A stretch of DNA of 64,000 nt from SIG575 sp045534165 (GCA_045534165.1 JAZSJD010000056.1:7805-71804); one strand, 5' to 3'. Numbered from the stretch's first letter, positions 26,519-35,589 are shown. Numbers and translations are program-made. Notes: generated by a model not told the origin, from the letters alone.

Positions 26519-27192
26519 TATTGCTGCGCCACCTTCTCTATTACAGCTTTTTCTCTGAGCTGTAAAATATATTCTTCATATTTTTCTGTTTCAAGTTTAC
26601 TCTTTGCTATGCTTTCATAATCTTGCTCAGAAACATCCGCATCTTCTTTATATTGAGAAAACAGTTCCTTGGTTTTTTCCTTTATCTCCTCTTCGGTAGG
26701 AGCTAATTTGCCCTCAGCATAAATGTTCTGAAGTTCCATTATGCCGTTCTGAAGATAGTACATATAAAACTGGGACATCTGGATTGATTTTATCCCGACA
26801 ATTCCTTCTTTGTTTTTGTTTTCTGCATTGAATTGTTCTGCTTTCTGACGGAGTCCTTCAAAAGAAATGTCATCATAAATTCCTTCTTCTTTCATCAGAA
26901 CAAGCTGAATTTTTGCCATTATACTTTCTTCAAGGGCAAGTTCATCAAGTGTTTCTTCAGGTGTCTTTCCGTCAAACTCAGTCTGCCAGAAATCTTCCGT
27001 ATACTCCACACTGTATTTTTCTATATAGTCATTAAGAACTTCTGCCTTTAACTTTCCTCTGAAGTAATCTGTTTCTTCCTGTGTAATTATTTCTCCGTTG
27101 ACAGTAACGACTTCTGCTTTCTCTTCAGAAGTACAGGCAGATAAGGAAAGAACAATTGTTGCAATCAGAATAAAACTCAGTATTTTCTTCAA
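26518..27192 (-). CDS. Lipoprotein with SurA-N-like chaperone fold
   Basis: A 224-aa lipoprotein with signal peptide and lipobox LSLSAC (Cys20). The mature part begins VVTVNGEIITQEETDYFRGKL, the pattern of SurA/PrsA N-terminal domains (VNGE-I-t-e). No PpiC isomerase domain follows, so it would be a pure chaperone-like module. The rest is a charged helical region. It heads a divergent-promoter operon with the C_GCAxxG_C_C protein and the secreted cysteine protease, so it may assist folding of the exported protease; this is an inference from position. Confidence 0.78.
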   Translation of the reverse strand: MKKILSFILIATIVLSLSACTSEEKAEVVTVNGEIITQEETDYFRGKLKAEVLNDYIEKYSVEYTEDFWQTEFDGKTPEETLDELALEESIMAKIQLVLMKEEGIYDDISFEGLRQKAEQFNAENKNKEGIVGIKSIQMSQFYMYYLQNGIMELQNIYAEGKLAPTEEEIKEKTKELFSQYKEDADVSEQDYESIAKSKLETEKYEEYILQLREKAVIEKVAQQ

Positions 27193-27228
27193 TTCAAATC
27201 ACTTCTTTCCATATTTCTCTTTTTTCTT

Positions 27229-27257
27229 ATTATACATAAAGAGACTGTAAAAATCAA
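27229..27257 (-). promoter_or_regulatory. Promoter of the lipoprotein-protease operon
   Basis: Minus strand: -35 TTGATT (27252-27257), 17-bp spacer, -10 TATAAT (27229-27234). Back-to-back with the promoter at 27268. Confidence 0.75.
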
Positions 27258-27267
27258 TATATTTAAG

Positions 27268-27296
27268 TTGACAATATTATTCGATAAGTATATAAT
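27268..27296 (+). promoter_or_regulatory. Consensus promoter of the exported metallophosphatase
   Basis: -35 TTGACA (27268-27273), exactly 17 bp, -10 TATAAT (27291-27296): a full sigma-A consensus. Confidence 0.9.
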
Positions 27297-27330
27297 TATT
27301 ACATTAAAAAATGAAAGGATGTACTGTTCT

Positions 27331-28542
27331 ATGAAAAAATTCTTATCAATCTTCATGGCGCTTGTACTCTGCCTCAGCGTTGTTGGTATTTCCGCTTCTG
27401 CTGCAGATGTAAGCGACAAAACTCTTAAATTCAAAGGTGACGGAGAATTCAAAATCATTCAGGTTTCTGACTTGCAGGACACATCTTTTGCAACAAGAGC
27501 AACATATGACTATCTTGAAGCAATTATTAACGAAGAAGACCCTGACCTTATTGTTCTCACAGGTGACAATATCGCAGGCGGTACAGGCGATGCTCTTTTT
27601 GAATCTATTGCAAGATGGCAGGTAAAAAAAGGTATTGATAACACAATGTCTTTCTTCGAAGAAAAATTCAACATTCCCGTTGCTGTTGTTTTCGGCAACC
27701 ACGATGCTGAAGCTCTCATCAGCAAAGAAGAACAGATGAAAATGTATCAATCTTACGGCTGCTGCGTAGCAGTTGACGAAGGTGATTCTCTCTATGGTTG
27801 CGGCACATATAACCTTCCCATCTATTCTTCTGACGGAGAAAAAATCGTTTATAATCTCTGGATGTTTGACTCAAATATGTATGACGATGTAAACGGCGGT
27901 TACGATTATGTTCACGAAGATCAGATTGAATGGTATGTGAACAAATCAAACGAACTCAAAGCACAGAATGGCGGAACACCCGTTCCTTCAATGGCTTTCC
28001 AGCACATTATCGTTAACGAAATTTATGATGCACTTGTTGAAGTTCCCGCAAACACACCTAACTCAATCCGGCGCGGTGACATATGGCTTGGTCTTCCCGA
28101 AGGTGTTCCCGGTGCATTAGGCGAAGCTCCCTGCCCCGGCACACAGGATTCACTCCAGTTTGAAAAAATGGCAGAACAGGGCGACGTTAAAGCAATGTTC
28201 TTCGGACACGACCACGTAAATACATTTGAAGTACCATATCAGGGTATTGACCTCGTTAACTCTCCCACATCAGGTTTCGGTTCATACGGCAATAAAGAAA
28301 CACGTGGTGTAAGAATTATCACAATCAACGAAAACGATACTTCAACATACGAAACAAAACTTATCAACTACTACGAAAAATTTGCAACAGATAATTTCTC
28401 AGAATGTCGTTATTTTATGAGCGAAGGTAATTGGGATACATTTGACGGTCTCTGGAATATATTCCGTTACATCTTCATTGCTCCCGCAAATGGCGTATCA
28501 ATTCTTGATACTTTATATGATATTTTCTGCATTATTGCATAA
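27331..28542 (+). CDS. Secreted calcineurin-like metallophosphoesterase with hydrophobic C-tail
   Basis: The ATG at 27331 starts a clean signal peptide (MKKFLSIFMALVLCLSVVGI, SASA|AD); upstream in-frame sequence overlaps the promoter and is not coding. The product is 403 aa. Metallophosphoesterase motifs: VSDLQD, LTGDNIAGG, GNHDAE, FQH and FFGHDHVNTF supply the di-metal ligands. It cleaves a phosphate mono- or diester outside the membrane; the substrate is unknown. The C-terminus ends in two aromatic-rich hydrophobic patches (GLWNIFRYIFIAP and ILDTLYDIFCIIA) similar in character to the tails of three other exported proteins here. Confidence 0.88.
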   Translation: MKKFLSIFMALVLCLSVVGISASAADVSDKTLKFKGDGEFKIIQVSDLQDTSFATRATYDYLEAIINEEDPDLIVLTGDNIAGGTGDALFESIARWQVKKGIDNTMSFFEEKFNIPVAVVFGNHDAEALISKEEQMKMYQSYGCCVAVDEGDSLYGCGTYNLPIYSSDGEKIVYNLWMFDSNMYDDVNGGYDYVHEDQIEWYVNKSNELKAQNGGTPVPSMAFQHIIVNEIYDALVEVPANTPNSIRRGDIWLGLPEGVPGALGEAPCPGTQDSLQFEKMAEQGDVKAMFFGHDHVNTFEVPYQGIDLVNSPTSGFGSYGNKETRGVRIITINENDTSTYETKLINYYEKFATDNFSECRYFMSEGNWDTFDGLWNIFRYIFIAPANGVSILDTLYDIFCIIA

Positions 28543-28564
28543 AATCTGATTTTTGTTTATTGTG

Positions 28565-28590
28565 TGTCGGTGCTTTTTTAAGCACCGACA
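28565..28590 (+). terminator. Terminator after the metallophosphatase
   Basis: Perfect 10-bp stem TGTCGGTGCT / AGCACCGACA with loop TTTTTA. The weak following U-tract may allow read-through into azlC. Confidence 0.65.
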
Positions 28591-28623
28591 TTCTTAAGTC
28601 CGAAAACAGAGGTGTACATCAAC

Positions 28624-29346
28624 TTGAAACGAGAAAACAGACACGCCTTAAAAAAAGGTGTAAAAAACGGTATACCAATTGCATTAGGTTACTTTGCTGT
28701 GGCTTTTGCCTTAGGCATCACTGCATCAAAAGCAGGACTTGCTCCCCTTCAGGCAACTCTGGCAAGTCTGACCAATAACGCATCTGCCGGTGAATATGCT
28801 GGATTCACTGTAATTCAGGAAAAATCAGGTTATCTGCAAATGGTTATAATGCAGATTGTGGCCAATGCACGATATCTGCTTATGAGCTTTGCCATGAGCC
28901 AGAAAATCCCTCAGAATATGAAATTGCACCACAGACTTCTTGTGGCTTTTGATTTAACAGATGAAATTTTCGGAATTTCCATTGCAGAGCCGGGAAAACT
29001 TAACCCTTATTTTTCATACGGTGCATTTCTGGTTGCAATTCCCGGATGGTCTTTAGGAACATTGCTTGGCAGTGTAATGGGCGATGTTTTGCCTACAAAC
29101 ATAGTAAGTGCATTAGGTGTAGGCTTGTTCGGAATGTTCATTGCAATAGTTGTTCCCGTTGCAAAGAAAAACAAAAAACTTCTTGGCATCGTTCTCGTTT
29201 CTATGGCAGCAAGTTTTGCTTTTTATAAAATTCCTTTGTTTGATGCAATCTCATCAGGTACAAAAACAATTATCCTTACTGTGGCAATTGCACTTGTTGC
29301 CGCAATTATTTTCCCTGTAAAGGAGGAAAATAAAGATGAAGGATAA
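28624..29346 (+). CDS. azlC: AzlC-type branched-chain amino acid exporter, large subunit
   Basis: The TTG at 28624 is preferred, as AGAGGTG at 28608-28614 is spaced 9 nt from it; a GTG at 28612 lies inside this RBS. The product is ~240 aa. It shows the AzlC opening GIPIALGYFAVAFALGI followed by several hydrophobic helices. With the small AzlD partner it forms a two-subunit exporter of branched-chain amino acids or analogues. The azlD start overlaps the azlC end by 11 nt. Confidence 0.88.
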   Translation: MKRENRHALKKGVKNGIPIALGYFAVAFALGITASKAGLAPLQATLASLTNNASAGEYAGFTVIQEKSGYLQMVIMQIVANARYLLMSFAMSQKIPQNMKLHHRLLVAFDLTDEIFGISIAEPGKLNPYFSYGAFLVAIPGWSLGTLLGSVMGDVLPTNIVSALGVGLFGMFIAIVVPVAKKNKKLLGIVLVSMAASFAFYKIPLFDAISSGTKTIILTVAIALVAAIIFPVKEENKDEG

Positions 29347-29644
29347 CGTTTATATTTACATAGGTTTAATGGCTTTGGTTACTTACCTTATGCGTGTTTT
29401 ACCAATGACAATTTTCAGAAAAGAAATCAAGAACAAAACAATACGTTCGTTCCTTTATTACGTACCCTATGTCACCTTGACTGTTATGACTTTCCCCGCA
29501 ATATTGGAAGCAACGGGAAGCATGTGGTCAGGTCTTGCCGCACTTTTAGTAGGCATTATTATAGCATGGAAAGGCGGAAGTCTTCTTCTTGTTTCCGTAA
29601 TATCCTGTGCTGTTGTTTTTGTTATTGAAAAATTTATAATTTAA
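29336..29644 (+). CDS. azlD: AzlD-type small subunit of branched-chain amino acid exporter
   Basis: A 102-aa, three- to four-helix membrane protein beginning YIYIGLMALVTYLMRVLPMT, with the LMRVLP motif typical of AzlD. It begins inside the end of azlC, with RBS AAGGAGG, so it is translationally coupled. Confidence 0.88.
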   Translation: MKDNVYIYIGLMALVTYLMRVLPMTIFRKEIKNKTIRSFLYYVPYVTLTVMTFPAILEATGSMWSGLAALLVGIIIAWKGGSLLLVSVISCAVVFVIEKFII

Positions 29645-29650
29645 GCAAAA

Positions 29651-29679
29651 AATCCGAATGGTTTAAAACCATTCGGATT
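29651..29679. terminator. Bidirectional terminator between azlD and the PAP-like gene
   Basis: AATCCGAATGGTT / AACCATTCGGATT stem with A-run on one side and T-run on the other, between converging genes. Confidence 0.88.
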
Positions 29680-29685
29680 TTTATT

Positions 29686-31332
29686 TTACGGCTGTTCAAA
29701 AAGAGGTATGCTTTCGTTTTCGTGTTCCCAGAATATAAAGTTATTTCTTTCAACATAAACACATCTGAAATCATAAATTGCAGATGCACTGAAAGCAGGA
29801 ACATAGAGAAGTCCTCTTCTGCCTCTGTAAACAGGTGCATCAAGCTTTACTTCTTCACCGTTATCAAGAACTGCAACGTCGCTACCTTCTGTGAATGTTG
29901 CTTTCTTTCCGTATATGCCGAGTGTCATTTTTCCTTCTTCTTTTGAAACATAAGCACCAACACTCTGGAAAACGACAGAAAGAGGAGCAAACCAGATTCC
30001 GTCTTTCTTTTCGGGGCAGGCATCAACACCGCCAAGACCTGCCAGCATTCCTTTATATACCATTCTGGGATGTCTTTCGAGGTAAACGGGAGGCATTGCG
30101 TAAGGAAGAATCATATCCTTCTCTTTATCAATAATTACTTCGTCTATAATGTCTGCTTCAATATTGCCGTCAAAGCCAAGGAATGATGTGATTTTCATTT
30201 TCTTTCCGTCAACCTCAAAGAGTGCAAAAGAAGGACGATCTTCAATTTCCTGAGGATAAAATGCTGCATGGAAAATACTCTGCTGAGAATTGCACCCGGG
30301 AGCTCCGCCACCTGCGTTTGAAAGCATATAGTGAATTGTTCCCTCTGATGGTTTTGAGAAAATTTCGTCATTCTTTATGGGGAAGCTTCTTGAGAAATTA
30401 TGCTCGTGACCTGCAAGCATAATATCGCACATATCAATGCCCTCTCTCATCCAGGGGAAAGCATCAAAATTGTGACCTGCAGGGTTTGAATAATAAATGG
30501 GGAAATGATATGTACCTATTTTCCAAGTTTTATCAGTTGAAGATAAATCTTCTTTAATCCATTCACCCACTTCATCAGGGCCATTGATACCCATTACGCA
30601 GATATGCACATTACCGTAATCGAAAGAATAGTTTTCTGTTTTCCAGTTTTCGGGACCATTGTAGGGATAAGCCATTTTAAACTGAGTGTCAAAAAACTCT
30701 GCAGGCTCTGCATAATATCTGCCTTCGCCTTTTTCATAGTTTTTGAAACCTCTGTTGTCGTGGTTGCCCAGAGTCATCATCAGAGGTCTGTATTCCATGA
30801 TACCTTCCATGCCTTTGAGCGCACCGTTCCACTGAACAACGTGCTGACCGCAGTCTGTGTTATCTCCGCCTGTTACAATGAATTTTGTTTCAGGGTGTCT
30901 TTTCAGAATTTCTTTGAGAAATGCATTTATCTTTGAATAGTCCTGACTGTAGAAATTACCCTGCTGTTGGTCAGAAATTGCAACAAAAGTGAATTTTTCA
31001 AGATTGTCTTCCTGAGTTGTGAAGAAATATTCTTCGCTTCTGTTATTCTCATCACCGCAATTATAAAAATATTTTGTTCCCGGTTTCAATCCGTCAACAA
31101 TTGCTGTGTGGATGTGGCTTTCATCTCTGTCACTTTTAAAAACAAGTGTTTCTGCATCTTTTCTGAAAATTTTCTCTGTGTTTTCTTCGCGGTATTCCAC
31201 ATATCCTGCAGGAACAGTCATATCTGTTCTCCATGTAACTGCCATCTGAGTTCTTGCATCTCCGTTTATGGAAAGCATAATATGGTCAGGTTTTTCAGTT
31301 GCAAATCCCATAGGTTTTTCGTTATTCATCAT
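29686..31332 (-). CDS. Purple-acid-phosphatase-like metallophosphoesterase with C-terminal copper-amine-oxidase-N-like domain
   Basis: A 548-aa protein. Residues ~10-105 form the fibronectin-like N-terminal domain of purple acid phosphatases (IMLSINGDARTQMAVTWRTD, GLKPGTKYFYNCG). Metal motifs follow: AISDQQ, GGDNTDCG, LGNHDNRG, YHFPIYYSN and LAGHEHNFSRS. The last ~90 residues (APLSVVFQSVGAYVSKEEGK onward) resemble the copper-amine-oxidase N-terminal-like repeat common in exported clostridial proteins. No signal peptide is visible, which is odd for this architecture. It lies 14 nt after the LCP gene, so it is probably co-transcribed with cell-wall polymer attachment. Confidence 0.82.
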   Translation of the reverse strand: MMNNEKPMGFATEKPDHIMLSINGDARTQMAVTWRTDMTVPAGYVEYREENTEKIFRKDAETLVFKSDRDESHIHTAIVDGLKPGTKYFYNCGDENNRSEEYFFTTQEDNLEKFTFVAISDQQQGNFYSQDYSKINAFLKEILKRHPETKFIVTGGDNTDCGQHVVQWNGALKGMEGIMEYRPLMMTLGNHDNRGFKNYEKGEGRYYAEPAEFFDTQFKMAYPYNGPENWKTENYSFDYGNVHICVMGINGPDEVGEWIKEDLSSTDKTWKIGTYHFPIYYSNPAGHNFDAFPWMREGIDMCDIMLAGHEHNFSRSFPIKNDEIFSKPSEGTIHYMLSNAGGGAPGCNSQQSIFHAAFYPQEIEDRPSFALFEVDGKKMKITSFLGFDGNIEADIIDEVIIDKEKDMILPYAMPPVYLERHPRMVYKGMLAGLGGVDACPEKKDGIWFAPLSVVFQSVGAYVSKEEGKMTLGIYGKKATFTEGSDVAVLDNGEEVKLDAPVYRGRRGLLYVPAFSASAIYDFRCVYVERNNFIFWEHENESIPLFEQP

Positions 31333-31346
31333 TTTTCTCCTTCTTG

Positions 31347-32687
31347 TCAGTTTTTTGTTGTTTCTTCTTCAGTATCTGCCTTTTCAAAAATAAATTCTTT
31401 AAGCAAATCTGAAGTTTCCTCTTTGTTTATAACAATAACATAAGCACCATTTATTGTCTGGCTTGAATATTTTTTATCAAAAGGTACTCTTGATTGAACA
31501 ATATCATATCTCATATATGAAAGCACTGCGCCTTGTGCCAGAAATGTTAATTCCAGAGGGCTCATATCTGTTTCAACATAAGAAAGAACATCTTTTCCTG
31601 TTGCAATCAGGTCAGGAATACTTGATTGTTTTGCAGATTCGATAATGGCAGAAATAACTTTACGCTGCCTCTTTGTTCTGTTGAAGTCGCTGTCAAGATA
31701 TCTGATTCTTACATAAACCAGAGCTTCTTCACCATTCAATGTTACAGCTTCACCATAATCAATATTCTGTCTTGAAGTTCTGTTGATATATTCTGCTTCT
31801 TTTTTCTCAACTTCAACTGTTACTCCGCCTAAACTGTCAATTACTTCTTTAAAAGCGTTGAAATCAACAAGCACATAATTATCAATTTCTATTCCGAAAT
31901 TATATTCAATTGTTTCCATAACAAGCTGGGGTCCGCCAAATGCACAGGCAGCATTCAGCTTGTTGTCGCCATAACCGGGAATTGTCACATAAGTATCCCG
32001 CATAAATGATGTCAGTTTAAGCTGACGGTTCTTTTTATCAATAGACAACATCATCATAGTGTCGCTTCTTGACGTTGTTCCGCCTTTTTTATCGTCAACA
32101 CCGATAAGCAGAATGTTTTCAACACGTGAACTGCTTTCAAGATTCATTGAATCAGTATATCCTGAACCTGCACTTTCTGTTTTGTTATATTCCACATTGG
32201 CAAAAATTGAATACATATACCCTGTTATTCCTGTGTATCCTAAAACAAACACCAATAGAACCGCGATTATTGAAGTTACAAGGCAACCCTTTTTCTTCTT
32301 CGGCTTTTTATTTTCAGGCTGTTGCGCAGGTGGAGTCTGCACAGGTCTTCCCTGCCTTGTCTGCTGATATTCATTCCTGTAATCATCATAGGTTCTTCTT
32401 TGTGGCTGTGCATTCTTATTTTTGTCAATAAAAATATCAGTAGAATGTGATGAATATTGCTGACGGGGAACTGCTCTTGCCTGATTTGCTGAATATTGCT
32501 GGCGAGGAACTGCTCGCGCCTGTCTGTTTGAATTTTGTTGTGTGTTAGCAGAATACTGTCCATTCTGACGACGTCGCAACTCTTCATATGAATAAGGACT
32601 CTGCCTGTTAGGAGAGTTCATGTTATTTCTGTTTTTTGAAATGGGAATATCGTAATTTCTTCCGTTATTCTCTGCCAAATCAATCAT
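31347..32687 (-). CDS. LytR-CpsA-Psr (LCP) family cell-wall polymer ligase
   Basis: A 446-aa LCP protein. A ~130-residue cytoplasmic, Gln/Arg/Pro-rich region includes a duplicated ARAVPRQQYS unit (residues ~57-80). PKKKKGC precedes one transmembrane helix (~136-158). The extracellular LCP domain starts near residue 188: NILLIGVDDKKGGTTSRSDTM, then KLTSFMRDTYVTIPGYGDNKLNAACAFGG (shortened), VLVDFNAFKEVIDSLGGV and VYVRIRYLDSDFNRTKRQ, which hold the conserved Asp and Arg residues. LCP enzymes move teichoic acid or capsule polymers from lipid carriers to peptidoglycan. Own promoter. Confidence 0.93.
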   Translation of the reverse strand: MIDLAENNGRNYDIPISKNRNNMNSPNRQSPYSYEELRRRQNGQYSANTQQNSNRQARAVPRQQYSANQARAVPRQQYSSHSTDIFIDKNKNAQPQRRTYDDYRNEYQQTRQGRPVQTPPAQQPENKKPKKKKGCLVTSIIAVLLVFVLGYTGITGYMYSIFANVEYNKTESAGSGYTDSMNLESSSRVENILLIGVDDKKGGTTSRSDTMMMLSIDKKNRQLKLTSFMRDTYVTIPGYGDNKLNAACAFGGPQLVMETIEYNFGIEIDNYVLVDFNAFKEVIDSLGGVTVEVEKKEAEYINRTSRQNIDYGEAVTLNGEEALVYVRIRYLDSDFNRTKRQRKVISAIIESAKQSSIPDLIATGKDVLSYVETDMSPLELTFLAQGAVLSYMRYDIVQSRVPFDKKYSSQTINGAYVIVINKEETSDLLKEFIFEKADTEEETTKN

Positions 32688-32720
32688 CTCCTGCTTTCAA
32701 AGCTTGATGCCAATCAATTT

Positions 32721-32749
32721 ATTTTACAACAAAAAATTTTATTATGCAA
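32721..32749 (-). promoter_or_regulatory. Promoter of the LCP-PAP operon
   Basis: Minus strand: -35 TTGCAT (32744-32749), 17-bp spacer, -10 TAAAAT (32721-32726). Confidence 0.7.
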
Positions 32750-32780
32750 TAGCACCCCCCATTTAAATCAGATTATTTTA

Positions 32781-32809
32781 TTGACAAAATTCTCAATTTG
32801 TTTTAAAAT
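32781..32809 (+). promoter_or_regulatory. rnpB promoter
   Basis: -35 TTGACA (32781-32786), 17-bp spacer, -10 TAAAAT (32804-32809). The RNA would start about 8 nt downstream, where the P1 stem begins. Confidence 0.88.
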
Positions 32810-32816
32810 CTAATGC

Positions 32817-33152
32817 AGAGAAGGTTGGGCAGTCGCGGCTGATTTTTTCAGACGAGGAAAGTCCGAGCCCCACAGAGCAGGATAACGGCTAACGGCCGCC
32901 GAGGGTGACCTTAGGGAAAGTGCATAGAAATATACCGCCATGATTATTCATGGTAAGGGTGAGATGGCGAGGTAAGAGCTCATCGGTGTGCAGGAGACTG
33001 CACAGCCAAGTAAACCCTATCCGGAGCAACACCGACCGAGGTTCTGCATTTGCTCGATGTATACCTCAAAGGGTGGCTTGAGCGTTGTGGCAACGCAACG
33101 CCTAGAAAGATGATTGCCTTAAACGACAGAACTCGGCTTACAGACCTTCTCT
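32817..33152 (+). ncRNA. rnpB: RNase P RNA
   Basis: Conserved blocks are all present: GAGGAAAGTCCGAGC near the 5' end, AGGGTGAGATGGCGAGGTAAGAG in the middle (shortened), TAAACCCTATCCGGAGCAA, and the 3' block AACGACAGAACTCGGCTTACAG. The ends pair as the P1 helix (AGAGAAGGT with ACCTTCTCT). A T7 run follows as terminator. The layout looks like the type A bacterial RNA, usual in Clostridia. It catalyses 5' maturation of tRNAs. Confidence 0.96.
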
Positions 33153-33217
33153 TTTTTTGAATAAATCATACTTTGCCTGAAATAATATTTTCAAAACCAA
33201 TGAAGTGAGGAAATGTT

Positions 33218-33376
33218 ATGAAAAAGTATGTTTGCAATATCTGCGGTTATATCTATGACGAAGCAAAAGGCAACCCGGAAAAAGGAATTGCCCCCGGCAC
33301 AAAATGGGAAAATCTGCCTGATGATTTTGTCTGTCCCCTTTGCGGAGTAGATAAAGAAAATTTTTCGAAAATTTAA
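33218..33376 (+). CDS. Rubredoxin
   Basis: A 52-aa protein, complete. Two CxxC knuckles bind the single iron: C6/C9 (YVCNICGYIYDEAKGN) and C39/C42 (DDFVCPLCGVDK). The PGTKWENLPDDF stretch is typical. RBS GTGAGG upstream. Rubredoxins shuttle electrons, often for oxygen or peroxide detoxification in strict anaerobes. It sits between rnpB and the Dabb gene. Confidence 0.97.
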   Translation: MKKYVCNICGYIYDEAKGNPEKGIAPGTKWENLPDDFVCPLCGVDKENFSKI

Positions 33377-33426
33377 AAAGCGGGTTGTCTTTATGACAAC
33401 TCACCTTTACATAAGGAGTGTTCAGT

Positions 33427-33720
33427 TTGGTAAAGCATATGATTATCTGGAAACTTAAAGAAGATGTTGATAAAGAAAATGTGGCAAAAGATATAAAAGC
33501 ATCTCTTGAAGGTCTTGTGGGCAAAATTGACGGACTTAAAGAAATGCATATCCTTACAGAAAACATCCCCTCATCTTCAGGCGATGTTATGATGGATTCA
33601 ACTTTTGAAAATGTGGAAGCTTTACAGAATTATCAGAAACATCCTCTCCACGTTGAAATTGCAAACGGAAAAGTACGTCCCAATGTTGAAACCCGCCTTG
33701 CTTTTGACTACGAAGTGTGA
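33427..33720 (+). CDS. Dabb (stress-responsive alpha/beta-barrel) family protein
   Basis: The TTG at 33427 is chosen: RBS AAGGAG (33413-33418) is 8 nt away and the product then begins MVKHMIIWKLKED, the usual Dabb start. It is 97 aa. KVRPNVETRLAFDYEV at the end and HPLHVEIA in the middle fit the dimeric ferredoxin-like barrel family. The function of most bacterial members is unknown. Confidence 0.88.
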   Translation: MVKHMIIWKLKEDVDKENVAKDIKASLEGLVGKIDGLKEMHILTENIPSSSGDVMMDSTFENVEALQNYQKHPLHVEIANGKVRPNVETRLAFDYEV

Positions 33721-33749
33721 GACTTTGCAAAAAAACAACTTATATTCTA

Positions 33750-33778
33750 TTGACTAACATAAAATTCAATGTTATACT
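33750..33778 (+). promoter_or_regulatory. tRNA-Ala promoter
   Basis: -35 TTGACT (33750-33755), 17-bp spacer, -10 TATACT (33773-33778), 12 nt before the tRNA. Confidence 0.8.
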
Positions 33779-33790
33779 TTTTAAAGTAAT

Positions 33791-33866
<76 letters not shown>

Positions 33867-33899
33867 AAAAAACCGTAATCATTGTGATTACGGTTTTTT
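33867..33899. terminator. Terminator between tRNA-Ala and the FAD oxidoreductase
   Basis: Stem AACCGTAATCA / TGATTACGGTT with a 3-nt loop. A-run and T-run flanks let it serve both directions. Confidence 0.88.
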
Positions 33900-33900
33900 G

Positions 33901-35589
33901 TTATTTAATTTCAAAATCAAATAATCTGAATTCTTTAGTCCCATATGTTGATATGGGGACAAAGCGAATACTTTTAACGCACCAATCTACAGGATGATTT
34001 ACAAATCTCTGATGATTATCGGTAATATAAATTTCTTTCATTTCACCGTTTTCTGAAATTCCCTGAATTTTGTATTCCTTAATCAAGGTTTCGGGCAATT
34101 TAAATTTTGTTTGTACCAGAGGATAATTGCAAGGCATATTATGATAATTACGGTTAAGGTCACTATCAAAGATAAGTCTGATTCCGCTTATTTTTATATC
34201 TTCGTCAAAACGATATTCAATAAAATCCTTTTCTTTTCCTGTCCAGAGATTTTCTTCGCCTCTGTCAATTCCGTTACGGATAACTTCAGCAGAGCATTCC
34301 GCTTTTCGGGTAAGTTCCGGCAAAAGTCTTTCTTTCTGCGGAATGTAACAGTCATCTTCCATCAATGTTTGTTGCAGTTTCTTTATATCAATATTTTCAG
34401 GTGTAACATTGTCCGTAATTGCCTGAGCTACTGCAGTTCCTAATGCCTGACCGAGAATTGAACAGGTTGCCATTACCCGTGACGAGCTGAGTGCCGCGTG
34501 GGTAACGCTGATGTTTCTTCCTGCGAAGCAAAGGTTTTCAATGTTTTTTGAAAGCATACACCTGAGAGGCAGACCCCAAGGTGTGGGCGCAGGATGGAAG
34601 ATCGTAGGATAACCTTTTTTATAATAAAAGCCTTCGGGGAAATGGTCATCCATACTCCAACCGGCATATGCAACAATATCAGGGAATCGGCCCTCAGATT
34701 CAACATCGTTCTGTGTTACTATATGTTTTCCTACATACCGTCTGCTTTCCCTTTTCCCGGGCAGAAAACCTATCCACTCAAGCTCCCAATTTTCCACACC
34801 GTGGTCACCGTAGTTTTTCATATGGTCCCACACACCATAACAAATTTTCAGAAGCTCCTCACGGCATTTGTCAGAATCATGAATACAATCCCATTCTCCG
34901 CCGACTTCAATCCACCAGAAATTATTGTTTTTGTCGTGGTCTTTAAAGGGCAAATCATCATCCGAAGTGTATTTATATGCCCATTCAGGCGGGGTAAAAG
35001 GTACAAAATGATCAGTTTCTTTTATCTGAAAAAGACAACTCATTCCCATAGTTTTCCGATCACGGATATCTGGCGGAATAGTTTCACCAAAATCACTTTT
35101 CGACTCTCTTCCGTACATAAATTCCGCACCGGTAAGAGTGGAAAGAATTGAGTCTCCCGAACAGTCGGCAAAATACTCAGCTTCAATAATGTGGAAGGTT
35201 TCCGCATTGGATTGCCACGCCTTGACGCTCTGTATTCTTTGGGCGTCTGTTACGCAATCAAAACAACTTGTATTAAGCAGAAGAGTAAGATTTTCTTCTG
35301 CAATTGCTTTCTGATAAAGCACACTATCCCACAAAGAATATTTGAGTGACGGATTCTGATAGAAATTTTCCAGCATAATTTCTTCAATTATACCACCCTC
35401 ACGGTTATCCTTACCGTGACAACCACCAATCCACATACGGATTTCGCTTGAAGCATTACCGCCGAGAACGGGTCGGTCGTGAATCAGAACAACTTTAATG
35501 CCGTGACGTGATGCGGCAATTGCACAGCAGAGTCCCGCCATACCTCCGCCGATAACACACAGGTCTGTTTTATATTCAAGCGTTCTCAT
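33901..35589 (-). CDS. FAD-dependent oxidoreductase (FAD_oxidored family)
   Basis: A 562-aa flavoprotein. The N-terminal dinucleotide motif is CVIGGGMAGLCCAIAASRHG, followed by DRPVLGGNASSEIRMWIGG, typical of the FAD-dependent oxidoreductase family often found near carbohydrate genes. FAGRNISVTHAALSSSRVMAT is the C-terminal FAD motif. The last ~130 residues form a separate beta-rich domain (IRLIFDSDLNRNYHN, FVPISTYGTKEFRLFDFEIK) that looks like a discoidin-type carbohydrate-binding fold. No signal peptide, so cytoplasmic. The substrate is unknown. It lies between tRNA-Ala copies one and two, with its own promoter, so was probably acquired with the island. Confidence 0.8.
   Translation of the reverse strand: MRTLEYKTDLCVIGGGMAGLCCAIAASRHGIKVVLIHDRPVLGGNASSEIRMWIGGCHGKDNREGGIIEEIMLENFYQNPSLKYSLWDSVLYQKAIAEENLTLLLNTSCFDCVTDAQRIQSVKAWQSNAETFHIIEAEYFADCSGDSILSTLTGAEFMYGRESKSDFGETIPPDIRDRKTMGMSCLFQIKETDHFVPFTPPEWAYKYTSDDDLPFKDHDKNNNFWWIEVGGEWDCIHDSDKCREELLKICYGVWDHMKNYGDHGVENWELEWIGFLPGKRESRRYVGKHIVTQNDVESEGRFPDIVAYAGWSMDDHFPEGFYYKKGYPTIFHPAPTPWGLPLRCMLSKNIENLCFAGRNISVTHAALSSSRVMATCSILGQALGTAVAQAITDNVTPENIDIKKLQQTLMEDDCYIPQKERLLPELTRKAECSAEVIRNGIDRGEENLWTGKEKDFIEYRFDEDIKISGIRLIFDSDLNRNYHNMPCNYPLVQTKFKLPETLIKEYKIQGISENGEMKEIYITDNHQRFVNHPVDWCVKSIRFVPISTYGTKEFRLFDFEIK

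Noticed and set aside
33216..33566. 116-codon minus-strand frame
   Set aside because: Antisense to rubredoxin and the Dabb gene, both with conserved motifs and RBS.
34594..35151. 185-codon plus-strand open frame
   Set aside because: Antisense shadow of the FAD oxidoreductase; no start signal or family.
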